DNA from: Deltaproteobacteria bacterium
GTDB taxonomy: Bacteria; Desulfobacterota; DSM-4660; Desulfatiglandales; Desulfatiglandaceae
Length of the DNA stretch: 6,636 bases
Assembly: GCA_018644785.1 (NCBI GenBank)
Contig: JABGPV010000266.1
Span: 1-6,636, forward strand
Reading direction: 5' to 3'
Below are positions 1 to 6,263 of this stretch, one piece after another. A program made the position numbers and the translations under genes. A model generated the notes under the pieces. That model saw nothing but the letters and a program-made list of their open reading frames with translations. It searched no databases and had not been told where the DNA came from. Position 1 is the first letter of the stretch, and every line of letters starts with the position of its first letter.

Positions 1-2
1 AA

Positions 3-1043
3 ATGGGCGAGAAGTATATCCATTCAGGCGAGCACTTCATCCCCATGAAATCGGGCGGCCACATCAACCTCAAGGCCGAAACCTACCCCATTGTCAAGCT
101 TCACGGGGGCATAACCCTGATCGTGGACCTTTACAATTCCCTGCCGCCCAGGATGGGCCGCGTCATTGAGTCCAGTTGGGGAACCTATCGGATTGTTCAC
201 CTTTCACCCGGAGACGATTTGAAATCCGCCTTCACCAAAATCCTGAAAGCGGTTCAGTATCCGAAGGTTTTCAAGAAGGGAGAACACCTGAAACTGCCCG
301 GAACCATTCCGATCAGCATTACCGGGGACTGGATCGTTATTCCCCCCAGGGGGCAAACCGGCAAGGACTCCGGCTTCATCGTGATTAACCTTCTTGACGA
401 CAAAAGCCAGGCGGTTCCTCAATCCGTCAAGGCTTATTTGAAAGAACGGGGGGTGCAGTTCGTGGAATATCCTTCCCCTGAAACGCTCGAGAAACCGCTC
501 GCGGAAAAGACGCCGGAAATCGCCCCGGATGCGCCGTCCCTGGTGGAAATGGTCTTGACCCTCACCGGGCATCCCCATGATGCACGGGTAAAGATTCCCG
601 CCTTTGAGAGCCGAAATGATGATTTCAAACTGACCGTTACAGCGGATTTTTACCTGACCGCTCACGGAAAGGAGCGGGTGATCGATCTTAGCGGGCTGGA
701 TCCGGAGATTGTTGCCCTGTTAAAAGAAAGGGGCGTTTCGGTGCTCTCCCTTTCAAAGGAAAAGAATCCCCTGGCCATGGCCTCAAAAACCCTGAAGTTC
801 CTGGGCTGGCAGTATAAAATGGGGCCTCATGCCCTCTCCACGGCGCCGCACAGCAAAAAGAATGTCAACTTGACCCTGTCAGGGCTTATTTTTTTTACGG
901 AAGGTGGCCATTCGGTCTTTATGACGCCCCTTGATCTGCCGCCGGAAGTGGCCCGGTTTCTCTATGAAAAAGGGCACAGGGTGGTAATGCTGGGATCCTT
1001 TTCGTCCGGCGCGCGGACCCGGGCCGCCTGGGGGGGCAAGTGA
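3..1043 (+). CDS. Unrecognised protein with internal duplication (possibly 5'-partial)
   Basis: I do not recognise this family. The frame is open to the left edge, so the ATG at position 3 may be internal and no ribosome site can be judged; 346 residues are visible. No signal peptide or membrane segment is seen in the visible part. The protein appears to be two copies of a unit of roughly 125-135 residues (about 21-156 and 208-331). Each unit has two beta-rich modules joined by a Lys-rich, probably helical linker (69-88 and 252-271). Modules end in a similar pattern, e.g. VKAYLKERGVQFVEY (142-156), EIVALLKERGVSVLSL (235-250) and EVARFLYEKGHRVVML (315-330). A Pro/Glu-rich stretch (157-178) separates the halves. 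The next gene, an exported protease, starts 13 nt downstream, so the two are probably co-transcribed. Existence of the gene is well supported; its function is unknown. Confidence 0.8.
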   Translation: MGEKYIHSGEHFIPMKSGGHINLKAETYPIVKLHGGITLIVDLYNSLPPRMGRVIESSWGTYRIVHLSPGDDLKSAFTKILKAVQYPKVFKKGEHLKLPGTIPISITGDWIVIPPRGQTGKDSGFIVINLLDDKSQAVPQSVKAYLKERGVQFVEYPSPETLEKPLAEKTPEIAPDAPSLVEMVLTLTGHPHDARVKIPAFESRNDDFKLTVTADFYLTAHGKERVIDLSGLDPEIVALLKERGVSVLSLSKEKNPLAMASKTLKFLGWQYKMGPHALSTAPHSKKNVNLTLSGLIFFTEGGHSVFMTPLDLPPEVARFLYEKGHRVVMLGSFSSGARTRAAWGGK

Positions 1044-1056
1044 CAAGGAGTTTCCG

Positions 1057-1863
1057 ATGAGACGGCATCTCATGGCAGTGTTCTGTATGGTGCTGGCAAG
1101 TGTTTGTTTTCTGTGGGCCGGGGCAACGGCGGGTAAGGCCTACATCTGGCATGACAAGGATGGGGGTGTCCATTTTTCCGATCGGCCCCCTCATCCGGAC
1201 GAGATCGGCGGCGATATTGAGGAAAGGCAGTTCAAGGAAGCGCCCCGGCCGGAGCCAAAACCCGTCACCATTTCCGATAATCCCATCGAACACGCGGTCC
1301 AGAGCACCTTTCGGTTGACCAACCGCAAAGGTGGCGGTTCCGGGTTTTTCATCAATGATAAGGGGTTGGCTATCACGGCAAAGCATGTGGTCCGGGGGGC
1401 GACCTACAGCATGAAGGCCGAACTGGCCGGTGAAAAGAAAAAATATTCGGTGAAAATCATCAAGAAGAGTCGAAAAAATGATTTGGCGCTCATCCGGGTC
1501 CTGATCAGGAAGCCCACGCCCTATCTTGAAATCAGAAAAACCGAAACCCTGGTTCGGGGGGAGCCGGTCTGGGTGGTGGGGAACCCCCTGCTGGCGTTTA
1601 AAGAGACGGTCACCAGCGGTAATTTCAGCCGGATATTTCCCGGAAAAGATTTTAAGAAAGAACTGAAAATCAAGGCGCCTTACAAAGGGGACTGGGTCCA
1701 GTTTTCAGCCCCGGTCATCGGCGGGAACAGCGGGGGCCCCGTTGTGGACAAGGACGGAAAACTCATCGGGATCGTGAGCCTCGGGTTCAAGGCCTACAAC
1801 GCCATCAACCTGGCTGTTCCCGCTTCCTATATTGAAAAAAATTTCGCCGCCCAACTTAAATAG
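1057..1863 (+). CDS. Exported DUF4124 / trypsin-like (S1C-type) serine protease
   Basis: A 268-residue protein with a Sec signal peptide (about 1-28, hydrophobic core MAVFCMVLASVCFLW), so it probably acts in the periplasm or outside the cell. Residues about 29-60 match the DUF4124 pattern (YIWHDKDGGVHFSDRPP), a small domain common at the N-terminus of exported proteobacterial proteins. Residues about 78-268 form a chymotrypsin-fold protease of the HtrA/trypsin_2 type. The triad is visible as His110 (TAKHVV), Asp142 (NDLALIRV) and Ser225 in GGNSGGPV, so it should be active. No PDZ domain follows, unlike DegP/DegQ. The start is set by AAGGAG at 1045-1050, 6 nt before ATG 1057. It lies 13 nt behind the previous gene and probably shares its transcript. 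The substrate cannot be inferred. The protease call is firm; the DUF4124 assignment is from motif recall. Confidence 0.93.
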   Translation: MRRHLMAVFCMVLASVCFLWAGATAGKAYIWHDKDGGVHFSDRPPHPDEIGGDIEERQFKEAPRPEPKPVTISDNPIEHAVQSTFRLTNRKGGGSGFFINDKGLAITAKHVVRGATYSMKAELAGEKKKYSVKIIKKSRKNDLALIRVLIRKPTPYLEIRKTETLVRGEPVWVVGNPLLAFKETVTSGNFSRIFPGKDFKKELKIKAPYKGDWVQFSAPVIGGNSGGPVVDKDGKLIGIVSLGFKAYNAINLAVPASYIEKNFAAQLK

Positions 1864-1871
1864 TGCCGTTC

Positions 1872-2525
1872 TCAGTCCACTGTTCCCTGACACCCTTCAA
1901 ACGCCCGAATCACCTCCTCCACCTCCCCCATGGTGTGCACCTTGAAAGGTGCATCCAGCTGATCATTCCCATAGGCTACGAAACAGACATCAGAGGCCAG
2001 GGCCGTTTCATAATCCACGGATGAATCACCGATGTAGATGGCTTCGGTTGCTGTGAGTTCAAAAAACGAGAGAATTTTGAAAATGGACTCCGGATGGGGT
2101 TTCGGGTTTTTCACGTCCAGGGAAGAGACCACCATGTCAAAAAGCCCGCCCAAGCCGTTTTGAACCAGCACTTCATCAATGGTGTTGCTGCGGTTGGTGG
2201 CCACGGCCAGATGAAATTCCGGCTGCAGCTTCAGCAGGAGATCCGTAAGCCCCGGAGCCATGATCATATCCTTGATGAAGGGGGTGTAGTCCATTTGCAG
2301 CCGGTATGCGTCGGCTTCTTCAAAATGGGGTGTTTCCCTGAAAATATATTTCGTGGAATCACGGGCTGTGGCCATGTGCACATAGTCGATCTCTTCCGGG
2401 TCCATGGGGGTCAGATCAAAACGGGCTAGCAGGTGGTTGTAGAAATTGATGTTGGCCTGGCGGGAGTCAAACATGACCCCGTCGCAATCGAAAATGATGA
2501 CGCGTAATGGATTGTTCTTGTTCAT
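1872..2525 (-). CDS. HAD-superfamily hydrolase (phosphoglycolate phosphatase / beta-PGM-like)
   Basis: A 217-residue cytoplasmic phosphatase of HAD subfamily I. Motif I is FDCDGVMFDS with nucleophile Asp13 and acid/base Asp15; motif II is Thr110 in AVATNRSN; motif III is Lys142 in KNPKPHP; motif IV is IGDSSVDYETA with Asp167 and Asp171. Residues about 20-90 form the helical cap typical of phosphoglycolate phosphatase and beta-phosphoglucomutase relatives. All catalytic residues are present. The frame stays open upstream to an ATG at 2651, but I chose ATG 2525: AGGAG (2531-2535) lies 5 nt before it and the protein then begins just before motif I, as usual in the family. The longer version would add 42 residues that do not look like part of the fold. 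Its 3' end is 8 nt from that of the convergent protease gene. The substrate (phosphoglycolate or another small phosphoester) cannot be read from sequence. Confidence 0.93.
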   Translation of the reverse strand: MNKNNPLRVIIFDCDGVMFDSRQANINFYNHLLARFDLTPMDPEEIDYVHMATARDSTKYIFRETPHFEEADAYRLQMDYTPFIKDMIMAPGLTDLLLKLQPEFHLAVATNRSNTIDEVLVQNGLGGLFDMVVSSLDVKNPKPHPESIFKILSFFELTATEAIYIGDSSVDYETALASDVCFVAYGNDQLDAPFKVHTMGEVEEVIRAFEGCQGTVD

Positions 2526-2530
2526 GAAGG

Positions 2531-2535
2531 CTCCT
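2531..2535 (-). promoter_or_regulatory. Ribosome binding site deciding the HAD start
   Basis: AGGAG on the minus strand with 5 nt to ATG 2525. This favours the 217-residue product over the longer frame starting at 2651, which has no such site. Confidence 0.7.
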
Positions 2536-2588
2536 AGGGGTTTTTTGCTCATCCCTAACATGTTTTTGGTGAAAATAAAAGCCTGCCA

Positions 2589-2618
2589 TTGACTTTCAAA
2601 TCTGAAAGGGATTATGGT
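2589..2618 (+). promoter_or_regulatory. Putative sigma-70 promoter of the small exported protein gene
   Basis: In the 125-nt spacer between two divergent genes, TTGACT (2589-2594) is followed after 18 nt by TATGGT (2613-2618), or after 17 nt by TTATGG. The -35 is a 5/6 match to TTGACA; the -10 is weaker. The start codon at 2651 lies about 33 nt downstream of the -10, giving a short leader that holds the ribosome site. On the opposite strand TTGAAA (2599-2594) could act as a weak -35 for the HAD gene, but I see no convincing -10 there. Confidence 0.5.
2593..2608. repeat. Perfect inverted repeat inside the promoter (operator candidate)
   Basis: CTTTCA (2593-2598), AATC, TGAAAG (2603-2608): a perfect 6-bp dyad with a 4-bp centre. 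It begins inside the putative -35 and fills much of the spacer of the + strand promoter, a position where a dimeric repressor would block RNA polymerase. It is short enough to arise by chance. Confidence 0.4.
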
Positions 2619-2640
2619 TTTCGTTACACCGCTTAACAAT

Positions 2641-2645
2641 GGAGG
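2641..2645 (+). promoter_or_regulatory. Ribosome binding site deciding the start at 2651
   Basis: GGAGG lies 5 nt before ATG 2651. An in-frame ATG at 2639 overlaps this site and would lack one of its own. The downstream start also puts MKK directly before the hydrophobic core of the signal peptide. Confidence 0.8.
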
Positions 2646-2650
2646 TTCCA

Positions 2651-3223
2651 ATGAAAAAATTTGTCATCGGGGTGATTGCCGTTTGTTTATGGGCCAGTGC
2701 TTCGGTATGTTCAGGGGCTTATTTGATCCACCTCAAGGACGGCCGGGAAATTACAACCTCTGAGTACCGGGAGGAAGGGGGTCAGATCAAGATTCATCAG
2801 TATGGCGGCGTTGTGGGTATTTCGAAAGAAGATGTGGTATCCATTGAGGAAATCGACGAACCGAAAACCATCGTTGTGAAATCAGCGCCCAAGCCGCCGG
2901 AAAAAGCACCCCCCCAAATAGAAGAGGAAGTGAAAACGTTCATCAAAGAAAATGGGGGTCAAGAGGAAGGGTCGAAATCGCCAAACGACAAAGCCCAAAA
3001 AGAGAAAAATCCTTTTTTGAAAGAATTTGATTCCCTTAAGAAAAGATTTGAAAAAGTGGAAAACATGACCCAAGAGGAGATTTTTCAGTTTGATAAGGAT
3101 TTATCCAATCTGCGAAACAAAATCCTTAAGGCCGGTCTTGGTGGCTCCTATACGGACCATATCGTTGCGCTTTCGGAAATGGGGGACAAAGCGGAAGAAA
3201 TGTACAAGAAAAGAGATCAATAA
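2651..3223 (+). CDS. Small exported protein with beta-rich N-domain and helical C-domain, function unknown
   Basis: A 190-residue protein with a clear Sec signal peptide (MKKFVIGVIAVCLWASASVCSG, cleavage probably near residue 22-23). The Cys20 context ASVC is not a good lipobox, so a soluble periplasmic protein is more likely than a lipoprotein. Residues 24-67 are beta-rich (AYLIHLKDGREITT, then GGVVGISKEDVVSIEEI), a pattern often found in small exported deltaproteobacterial proteins that present a short 'DGR' strand and an 'I..edV..I' strand. Residues 68-120 are a Pro/Lys/Glu-rich linker; 121-190 are charged and helical. No enzyme motif or metal site is visible. The gene has its own promoter region and converges on pilX, overlapping its 3' end by 7 nt. 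I do not know its function; an envelope structural or accessory role is only a guess. Confidence 0.85.
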   Translation: MKKFVIGVIAVCLWASASVCSGAYLIHLKDGREITTSEYREEGGQIKIHQYGGVVGISKEDVVSIEEIDEPKTIVVKSAPKPPEKAPPQIEEEVKTFIKENGGQEEGSKSPNDKAQKEKNPFLKEFDSLKKRFEKVENMTQEEIFQFDKDLSNLRNKILKAGLGGSYTDHIVALSEMGDKAEEMYKKRDQ

Positions 3224-4650
3224 ACCTGTCGCCACCGGGAGACCTTGACCGAGACTGCCTGAAGGGCTTCTTGGATGTAGCAGCTGTCATATCGAATATC
3301 CACGCCACCGTTAATGGTGACCGTCTGCTCGGCCAGGACCGCCCCGTAAATATTGACACCTGCTCCTCCGCCGTTGAACGTCAAGGTACCGGTGCAGAGA
3401 ACGAGTCCATGCCAGGCGAACCCGCCACCCATTTCCAGGTCCCCTTTCACTGCCAGGATGCCGTATCCATTAACATTTGAAAGCTTCAGACCTTGCACAT
3501 TGTACGGATTTGATGTGTCGGAATAGCAGATGACACTGTTGCCATTGCCGTCGGCGCCATAGGTGGCGCCATTCTGATCCGCCAGGATGGTTTCCGTTGC
3601 GGAACCCGGAAGCCCCATGGCGCTCACGTACTCGGCGATGGGTATATCCTTGGGACCGCTGAAGGCTGCCTCACTGCCGTCGAGTGCGTAGGGATAACCA
3701 GGCCCTTGAAGATCTTCTGTGTCTGCCCCATTTAAACTAAACGCCGGAGTGTCGGCATCGTCGGGGTCATCGTATTGGTAAATGGGGGGCAAGTCAGCGC
3801 TGACAATGCCGCCGCAGTCGACGCTGCCGTCGGTTCCTGCCTGGTCATTTCCATCAATATAAAGGGCGCTCCCGTTTCCCGTAAGGTTTCCCTTGGTGTA
3901 CAGTGGGGCTTCTACGTCAATATTCAAAGGGACCTGTATTATCTCCACTTCAACAACGGCGAGAGAACCGCGGCTCTCCCCGTAGGAACGGACAATTTCA
4001 ATGGGTCGCGCTTCACGGACCGTCGGGGTTCCGGCGGTGGTGAAATAAACCCAGCTCTTATCATTGACGGTTGTGGGATCATCGCCGTAATACACAATGC
4101 TGCCGGGGGCGGAGAGGGGATTGCTCCCCAGGTTGCCGTCCCCGTCGGCATAATGGGGCGCAGCAGCGGTATGTCCCGCCTGTTCGGCATCGTATTCCCG
4201 TTTGTGCTTTATTTTCACGAAATAGTCGACATCCACTGTGGATTGCAGGGTGTTCACTGAGGCAGTCGCACTCGTGAAATTGGTGTTCGATGGGAAGTAG
4301 TTCTGATAATTGCTGTCATATTCAAGGTCATCAGCGGTAGTCCAGGCGCCGGAGGTCAGAATATAGGCTGACCACAATGGATCGGCGGTTGAGCCCGTAT
4401 CCCCCGCAAAACCGGATGCGGCAGAGGAACCCTTCAGGCGCAATCGCGCTTCCGCGATACCGGCCTGGGCGGCGCTGAAGGCCTGAGTGTTGCTTTTGTA
4501 GTTGTCCCCGATTTTCATGTCCGTGGTGGTGAGCATCACGGCGGTGGATCCCAGCAGCGCCAGGATTCCCATGAACACCAGGGAGAGGATCAGGACGATG
4601 CCCTTCTGGTTCACCCGGTTTTCGCGTTTGTTTCTTTCATGATTTTTCAT
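3217..4650 (-). CDS. pilX: PilX-like minor pilin with long C-terminal extension
   Basis: A 477-residue protein, the last gene of the pilin cluster. A positively charged leader (1-17) ends in NQKG and is followed by a hydrophobic helix (18-41, IVLILSLVFMGILALLGSTA). It then shows the PilX_N pattern TTTDMKIGDNYKSNTQAFSA and AAQAGIAEARL. After the Gly the usual Glu5 of major pilins is absent (Leu instead); GspK also lacks it. The protein is far longer than the roughly 170-200 residues usual for Pseudomonas-type PilX. The rest is Asp/Gly-rich, and residues about 395-457 are Gly-rich short strands resembling a beta-helix (GILAVKGDLEMGGG, NIYGAVLAEQTVTINGG). Four Cys (279, 375, 419, 457) are in the exported part. 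Role inferred: tip or priming-complex pilin. The leader has no good ribosome site, so coupling to pilW 29 nt upstream is likely. Its stop lies inside the convergent gene. Confidence 0.88.
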   Translation of the reverse strand: MKNHERNKRENRVNQKGIVLILSLVFMGILALLGSTAVMLTTTDMKIGDNYKSNTQAFSAAQAGIAEARLRLKGSSAASGFAGDTGSTADPLWSAYILTSGAWTTADDLEYDSNYQNYFPSNTNFTSATASVNTLQSTVDVDYFVKIKHKREYDAEQAGHTAAAPHYADGDGNLGSNPLSAPGSIVYYGDDPTTVNDKSWVYFTTAGTPTVREARPIEIVRSYGESRGSLAVVEVEIIQVPLNIDVEAPLYTKGNLTGNGSALYIDGNDQAGTDGSVDCGGIVSADLPPIYQYDDPDDADTPAFSLNGADTEDLQGPGYPYALDGSEAAFSGPKDIPIAEYVSAMGLPGSATETILADQNGATYGADGNGNSVICYSDTSNPYNVQGLKLSNVNGYGILAVKGDLEMGGGFAWHGLVLCTGTLTFNGGGAGVNIYGAVLAEQTVTINGGVDIRYDSCYIQEALQAVSVKVSRWRQVY

Positions 4651-4679
4651 GGTGATCCAATGTTTTGATTCTTGCAGTG

Positions 4680-5285
4680 TTACAGGTTAATGGCCAGATT
4701 GGGCGGCGATACCATTGATGTCAGCGTATAGGTTCGGTAACCGCTGTTTTGACCGTAATTCGGGTCCGGTTTCGCTGTTCTGGCAGTGATGGTGATTTCA
4801 ACCATGCGGATATCGGCCGCCGTGGTGGTGGCGATGCCGTCCGCATCCAGATAGTCAAAGGCGAAAGACTCGATATTTTCGGCCAGAAGTTTCGCGTATG
4901 AGAATGCCTGCCCTGCGTCCCGGTCAATTTCCAGGTTGGCGCCGTCGTGGGTATAGATGATCTGTTCGTTCGTATCGCTTGCGATGGCAGTCCCATCGCC
5001 GTCCAGGTCGGCTCTGATTTCAAGCTGGGTCGTGCTGTAGGGAATCCCAACCAGTGTTGTGCTGCCGGTGGGGTTAAAACCCGCCAGCTTCACTTCACGG
5101 GTGATGACCTCCATGACAGCGCGTGTTCCCTGAATTATTTCGGTCATTTGTTCCTGCGCATCGTAGGTCTTGCGCTGGCTGATGAAGGCACCTGAGACGG
5201 AGGTGAGTACCACCAGACTCAGGGTTAAGGCAATGAGGAGCTCGATAATGGTAAAGCCGGTATTCTTTCTTCCTTTTATTTTCAT
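4680..5285 (-). CDS. pilW: PilW-like minor pilin
   Basis: A 201-residue prepilin. A short basic leader ends at Gly10 and is followed by FTIIELLIALTLSLVVLTSV: a class III signal with Phe as the first mature residue and the conserved Glu at mature position 5 (Glu15). Residues 36-71, ISQRKTYDAQEQMTEI followed by IQGTRAVMEVITREVKLAGF, are the signature of PilW, a GspJ-like minor pilin. The C-domain carries an Asp-rich loop DLDGDGTAIASD (93-104) with EF-hand-like spacing, and ends in beta strands (MVEITITART). The ribosome site GGGA overlaps the stop codon of pilV (TAAGGGA, 5299-5293), 7 nt before ATG 5285, which suggests translational coupling. Expected to be cleaved by PilD and to join PilV, PilX and FimT at the pilus tip. 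PilW rather than GspJ is favoured by its neighbours. Confidence 0.92.
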   Translation of the reverse strand: MKIKGRKNTGFTIIELLIALTLSLVVLTSVSGAFISQRKTYDAQEQMTEIIQGTRAVMEVITREVKLAGFNPTGSTTLVGIPYSTTQLEIRADLDGDGTAIASDTNEQIIYTHDGANLEIDRDAGQAFSYAKLLAENIESFAFDYLDADGIATTTAADIRMVEITITARTAKPDPNYGQNSGYRTYTLTSMVSPPNLAINL

Positions 5286-5296
5286 TACATGTTCCC

Positions 5297-5686
5297 TTAT
5301 TGGGTCAGAAAAGTTTTGAGCGCCACCTGGTGACTGTCGGCGTCCCAGTAAACGGTTATGGTAACGGTTTTCATGTCGGTTGCCGGAGTATCAACGGCGG
5401 TGAGGGTCTCGCGTTTGTAATCGGGATATTGGGTTATGGAATTGTAGGCTTCGGTGACCGTTCCGTTGGTTTCAGGCGTGTTGGCATAGCCCAGCCGTTC
5501 CACATCCTCCATTTTTTCCCTGGCGCAGGTGGTGGCGCTGGATACCTCTTTGCTTAGTTCATTCCCCTTGATAATGCCCACGGAAAGGGATGCCATGCCC
5601 AGAAGGCCCACCGCGAGAATCACCATGGCCACCAGAACCTCCAGGAGGGTGAAACCGCCGTTTTTTTGATTTCCGAGTACCGCCAT
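5297..5686 (-). CDS. pilV: PilV-like minor pilin
   Basis: A 129-residue prepilin. The leader MAVLGNQKNGG is followed by FTLLEVLVAMVILAVGLLGM, the classic PilV/GspI class III signal with Glu at mature position 5 (Glu16). LSVGIIKGNELSKEVSSATT and CAREKMEDVERLG continue the PilV pattern (a helix with short-side residues, then a stretch resembling 'A..k.E.l'). The C-domain is short and beta-rich, ending TVTITVYWDADSHQVALKTFLTQ-like strands. I chose ATG 5686 rather than the in-frame ATG 5713: GGAGG (5700-5696) sits 9 nt before 5686, while 5713 has none, and the shorter leader is more typical. It lies between fimT (49-nt gap) and pilW (11-nt gap). Expected role: part of the minor-pilin complex that starts pilus assembly. 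GspI is the alternative family name; the context favours PilV. Confidence 0.92.
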   Translation of the reverse strand: MAVLGNQKNGGFTLLEVLVAMVILAVGLLGMASLSVGIIKGNELSKEVSSATTCAREKMEDVERLGYANTPETNGTVTEAYNSITQYPDYKRETLTAVDTPATDMKTVTITVYWDADSHQVALKTFLTQ

Positions 5687-5695
5687 TTCTATTTT

Positions 5696-5700
5696 CCTCC
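5696..5700 (-). promoter_or_regulatory. Ribosome binding site deciding the pilV start
   Basis: GGAGG on the minus strand, 9 nt before ATG 5686. It lies downstream of the alternative ATG 5713, so it cannot serve that one. Confidence 0.7.
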
Positions 5701-5735
5701 ACGCTTTTATCATTCGGATCGGACGTCCATGGGGA

Positions 5736-6248
5736 TTATGATATTTTAATGCCCCCGACCGGGGTAATTCTGATGTTCTTATATTTGTTTTCAGTGTTGG
5801 TCAGATAGATAATATATGACAGCAGTTGCTCTTCAATCCAGCCTGAGGTCTTGGGTAGACCCCTTGCGTTAAAGCGAAATGTATCGCCCGGATAGAAAAG
5901 CGCAATGGATACACCGTCATCCATAGTCCCTTCAAAAACATAGGATTCGCTGGCATCCTTGGCACCGTTCCCCCGGGCCCCGCCGGGACCGTTGTCCAAC
6001 CAGACCTTGATGGTTTTGCTGGCTTGACTGAACTTCACGCAGGCATCCGTATTCAGGGTTACGGCTCCCTGCCTGGCTCGGGCAAACGCCATGAAAACTT
6101 GTCTGGCCGAGCTGTTCAACCGCATCTCGGGCAACAGACTCATGAAGGCGGGAACGGCAGTCAGTGTCATAACCGCCATGACACAAAGGACGATCAGCAT
6201 TTCGGGAAGGGTGAATCCCCGGTTATGGTTCGGCTGTAATTTAATCAT
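5736..6248 (-). CDS. fimT: FimT/GspH-family minor pilin
   Basis: A 170-residue prepilin, first gene of the minor-pilin operon. The leader ends at Gly11 in HNRG, followed by FTLPEMLIVLCVMAVMTLTA with Glu16 at mature position 5. Then AVPAFMSLLPEMRLNSSARQ and VFMAFARARQGAVTLN follow the FimT/GspH pattern (helix with 'R...A..a...AR..A'). The C-domain ends FRFNARGLPKTSG ... NIRITPVGGIKIS, the 'F...G...g....i.i...G' tail of GspH domains. Start choice: ATG 6254 has AGGAG only 1 nt away, while ATG 6248 has AGGAG (6260-6256) at 7 nt, so 6248 is preferred; the difference is two residues. It is preceded by a 287-nt gap with a sigma-54 promoter candidate. FimU is an equally acceptable family name. Confidence 0.9.
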   Translation of the reverse strand: MIKLQPNHNRGFTLPEMLIVLCVMAVMTLTAVPAFMSLLPEMRLNSSARQVFMAFARARQGAVTLNTDACVKFSQASKTIKVWLDNGPGGARGNGAKDASESYVFEGTMDDGVSIALFYPGDTFRFNARGLPKTSGWIEEQLLSYIIYLTNTENKYKNIRITPVGGIKIS

Positions 6249-6255
6249 CGTCATT

Positions 6256-6260
6256 CTCCT
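6256..6260 (-). promoter_or_regulatory. Ribosome binding site deciding the fimT start
   Basis: AGGAG on the minus strand, 7 nt before ATG 6248 but only 1 nt before ATG 6254, favouring the inner start. Confidence 0.7.
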
Positions 6261-6263
6261 GCC

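Noticed and set aside
204..665. 153-residue minus-strand open frame
   Set aside because: It lies antisense to the 346-residue gene, has no ribosome site or recognisable domain, and is low-complexity in a way typical of complementary frames.
919..1386. 155-residue minus-strand open frame across the junction of the first two genes
   Set aside because: It is antisense to a protease with an intact catalytic triad and shows no domain or signal.
2094..2429. 111-residue plus-strand open frame rich in His and Gln
   Set aside because: It is the exact antisense of the HAD catalytic region, whose motifs are all intact on the other strand.
2526..2651. N-terminal extension of the HAD protein by 42 residues
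   Set aside because: The extension has no ribosome site, would run through the divergent promoter region, and precedes a well-placed AGGAG and ATG right before motif I.
3775..4260. 161-residue plus-strand open frame
   Set aside because: It is antisense to the Asp/Gly-rich part of PilX; Asp/Gly codons readily give open complementary frames. No start signal or domain is visible.
3217..6248. Type II secretion pseudopilin operon (GspH-I-J-K) instead of type IV pilus minor pilins
   Set aside because: The order H-I-J-K is formally parallel, but the last protein has the PilX_N motif and a Gly-rich tail rather than GspK helical domains, and the third has the PilW signature.
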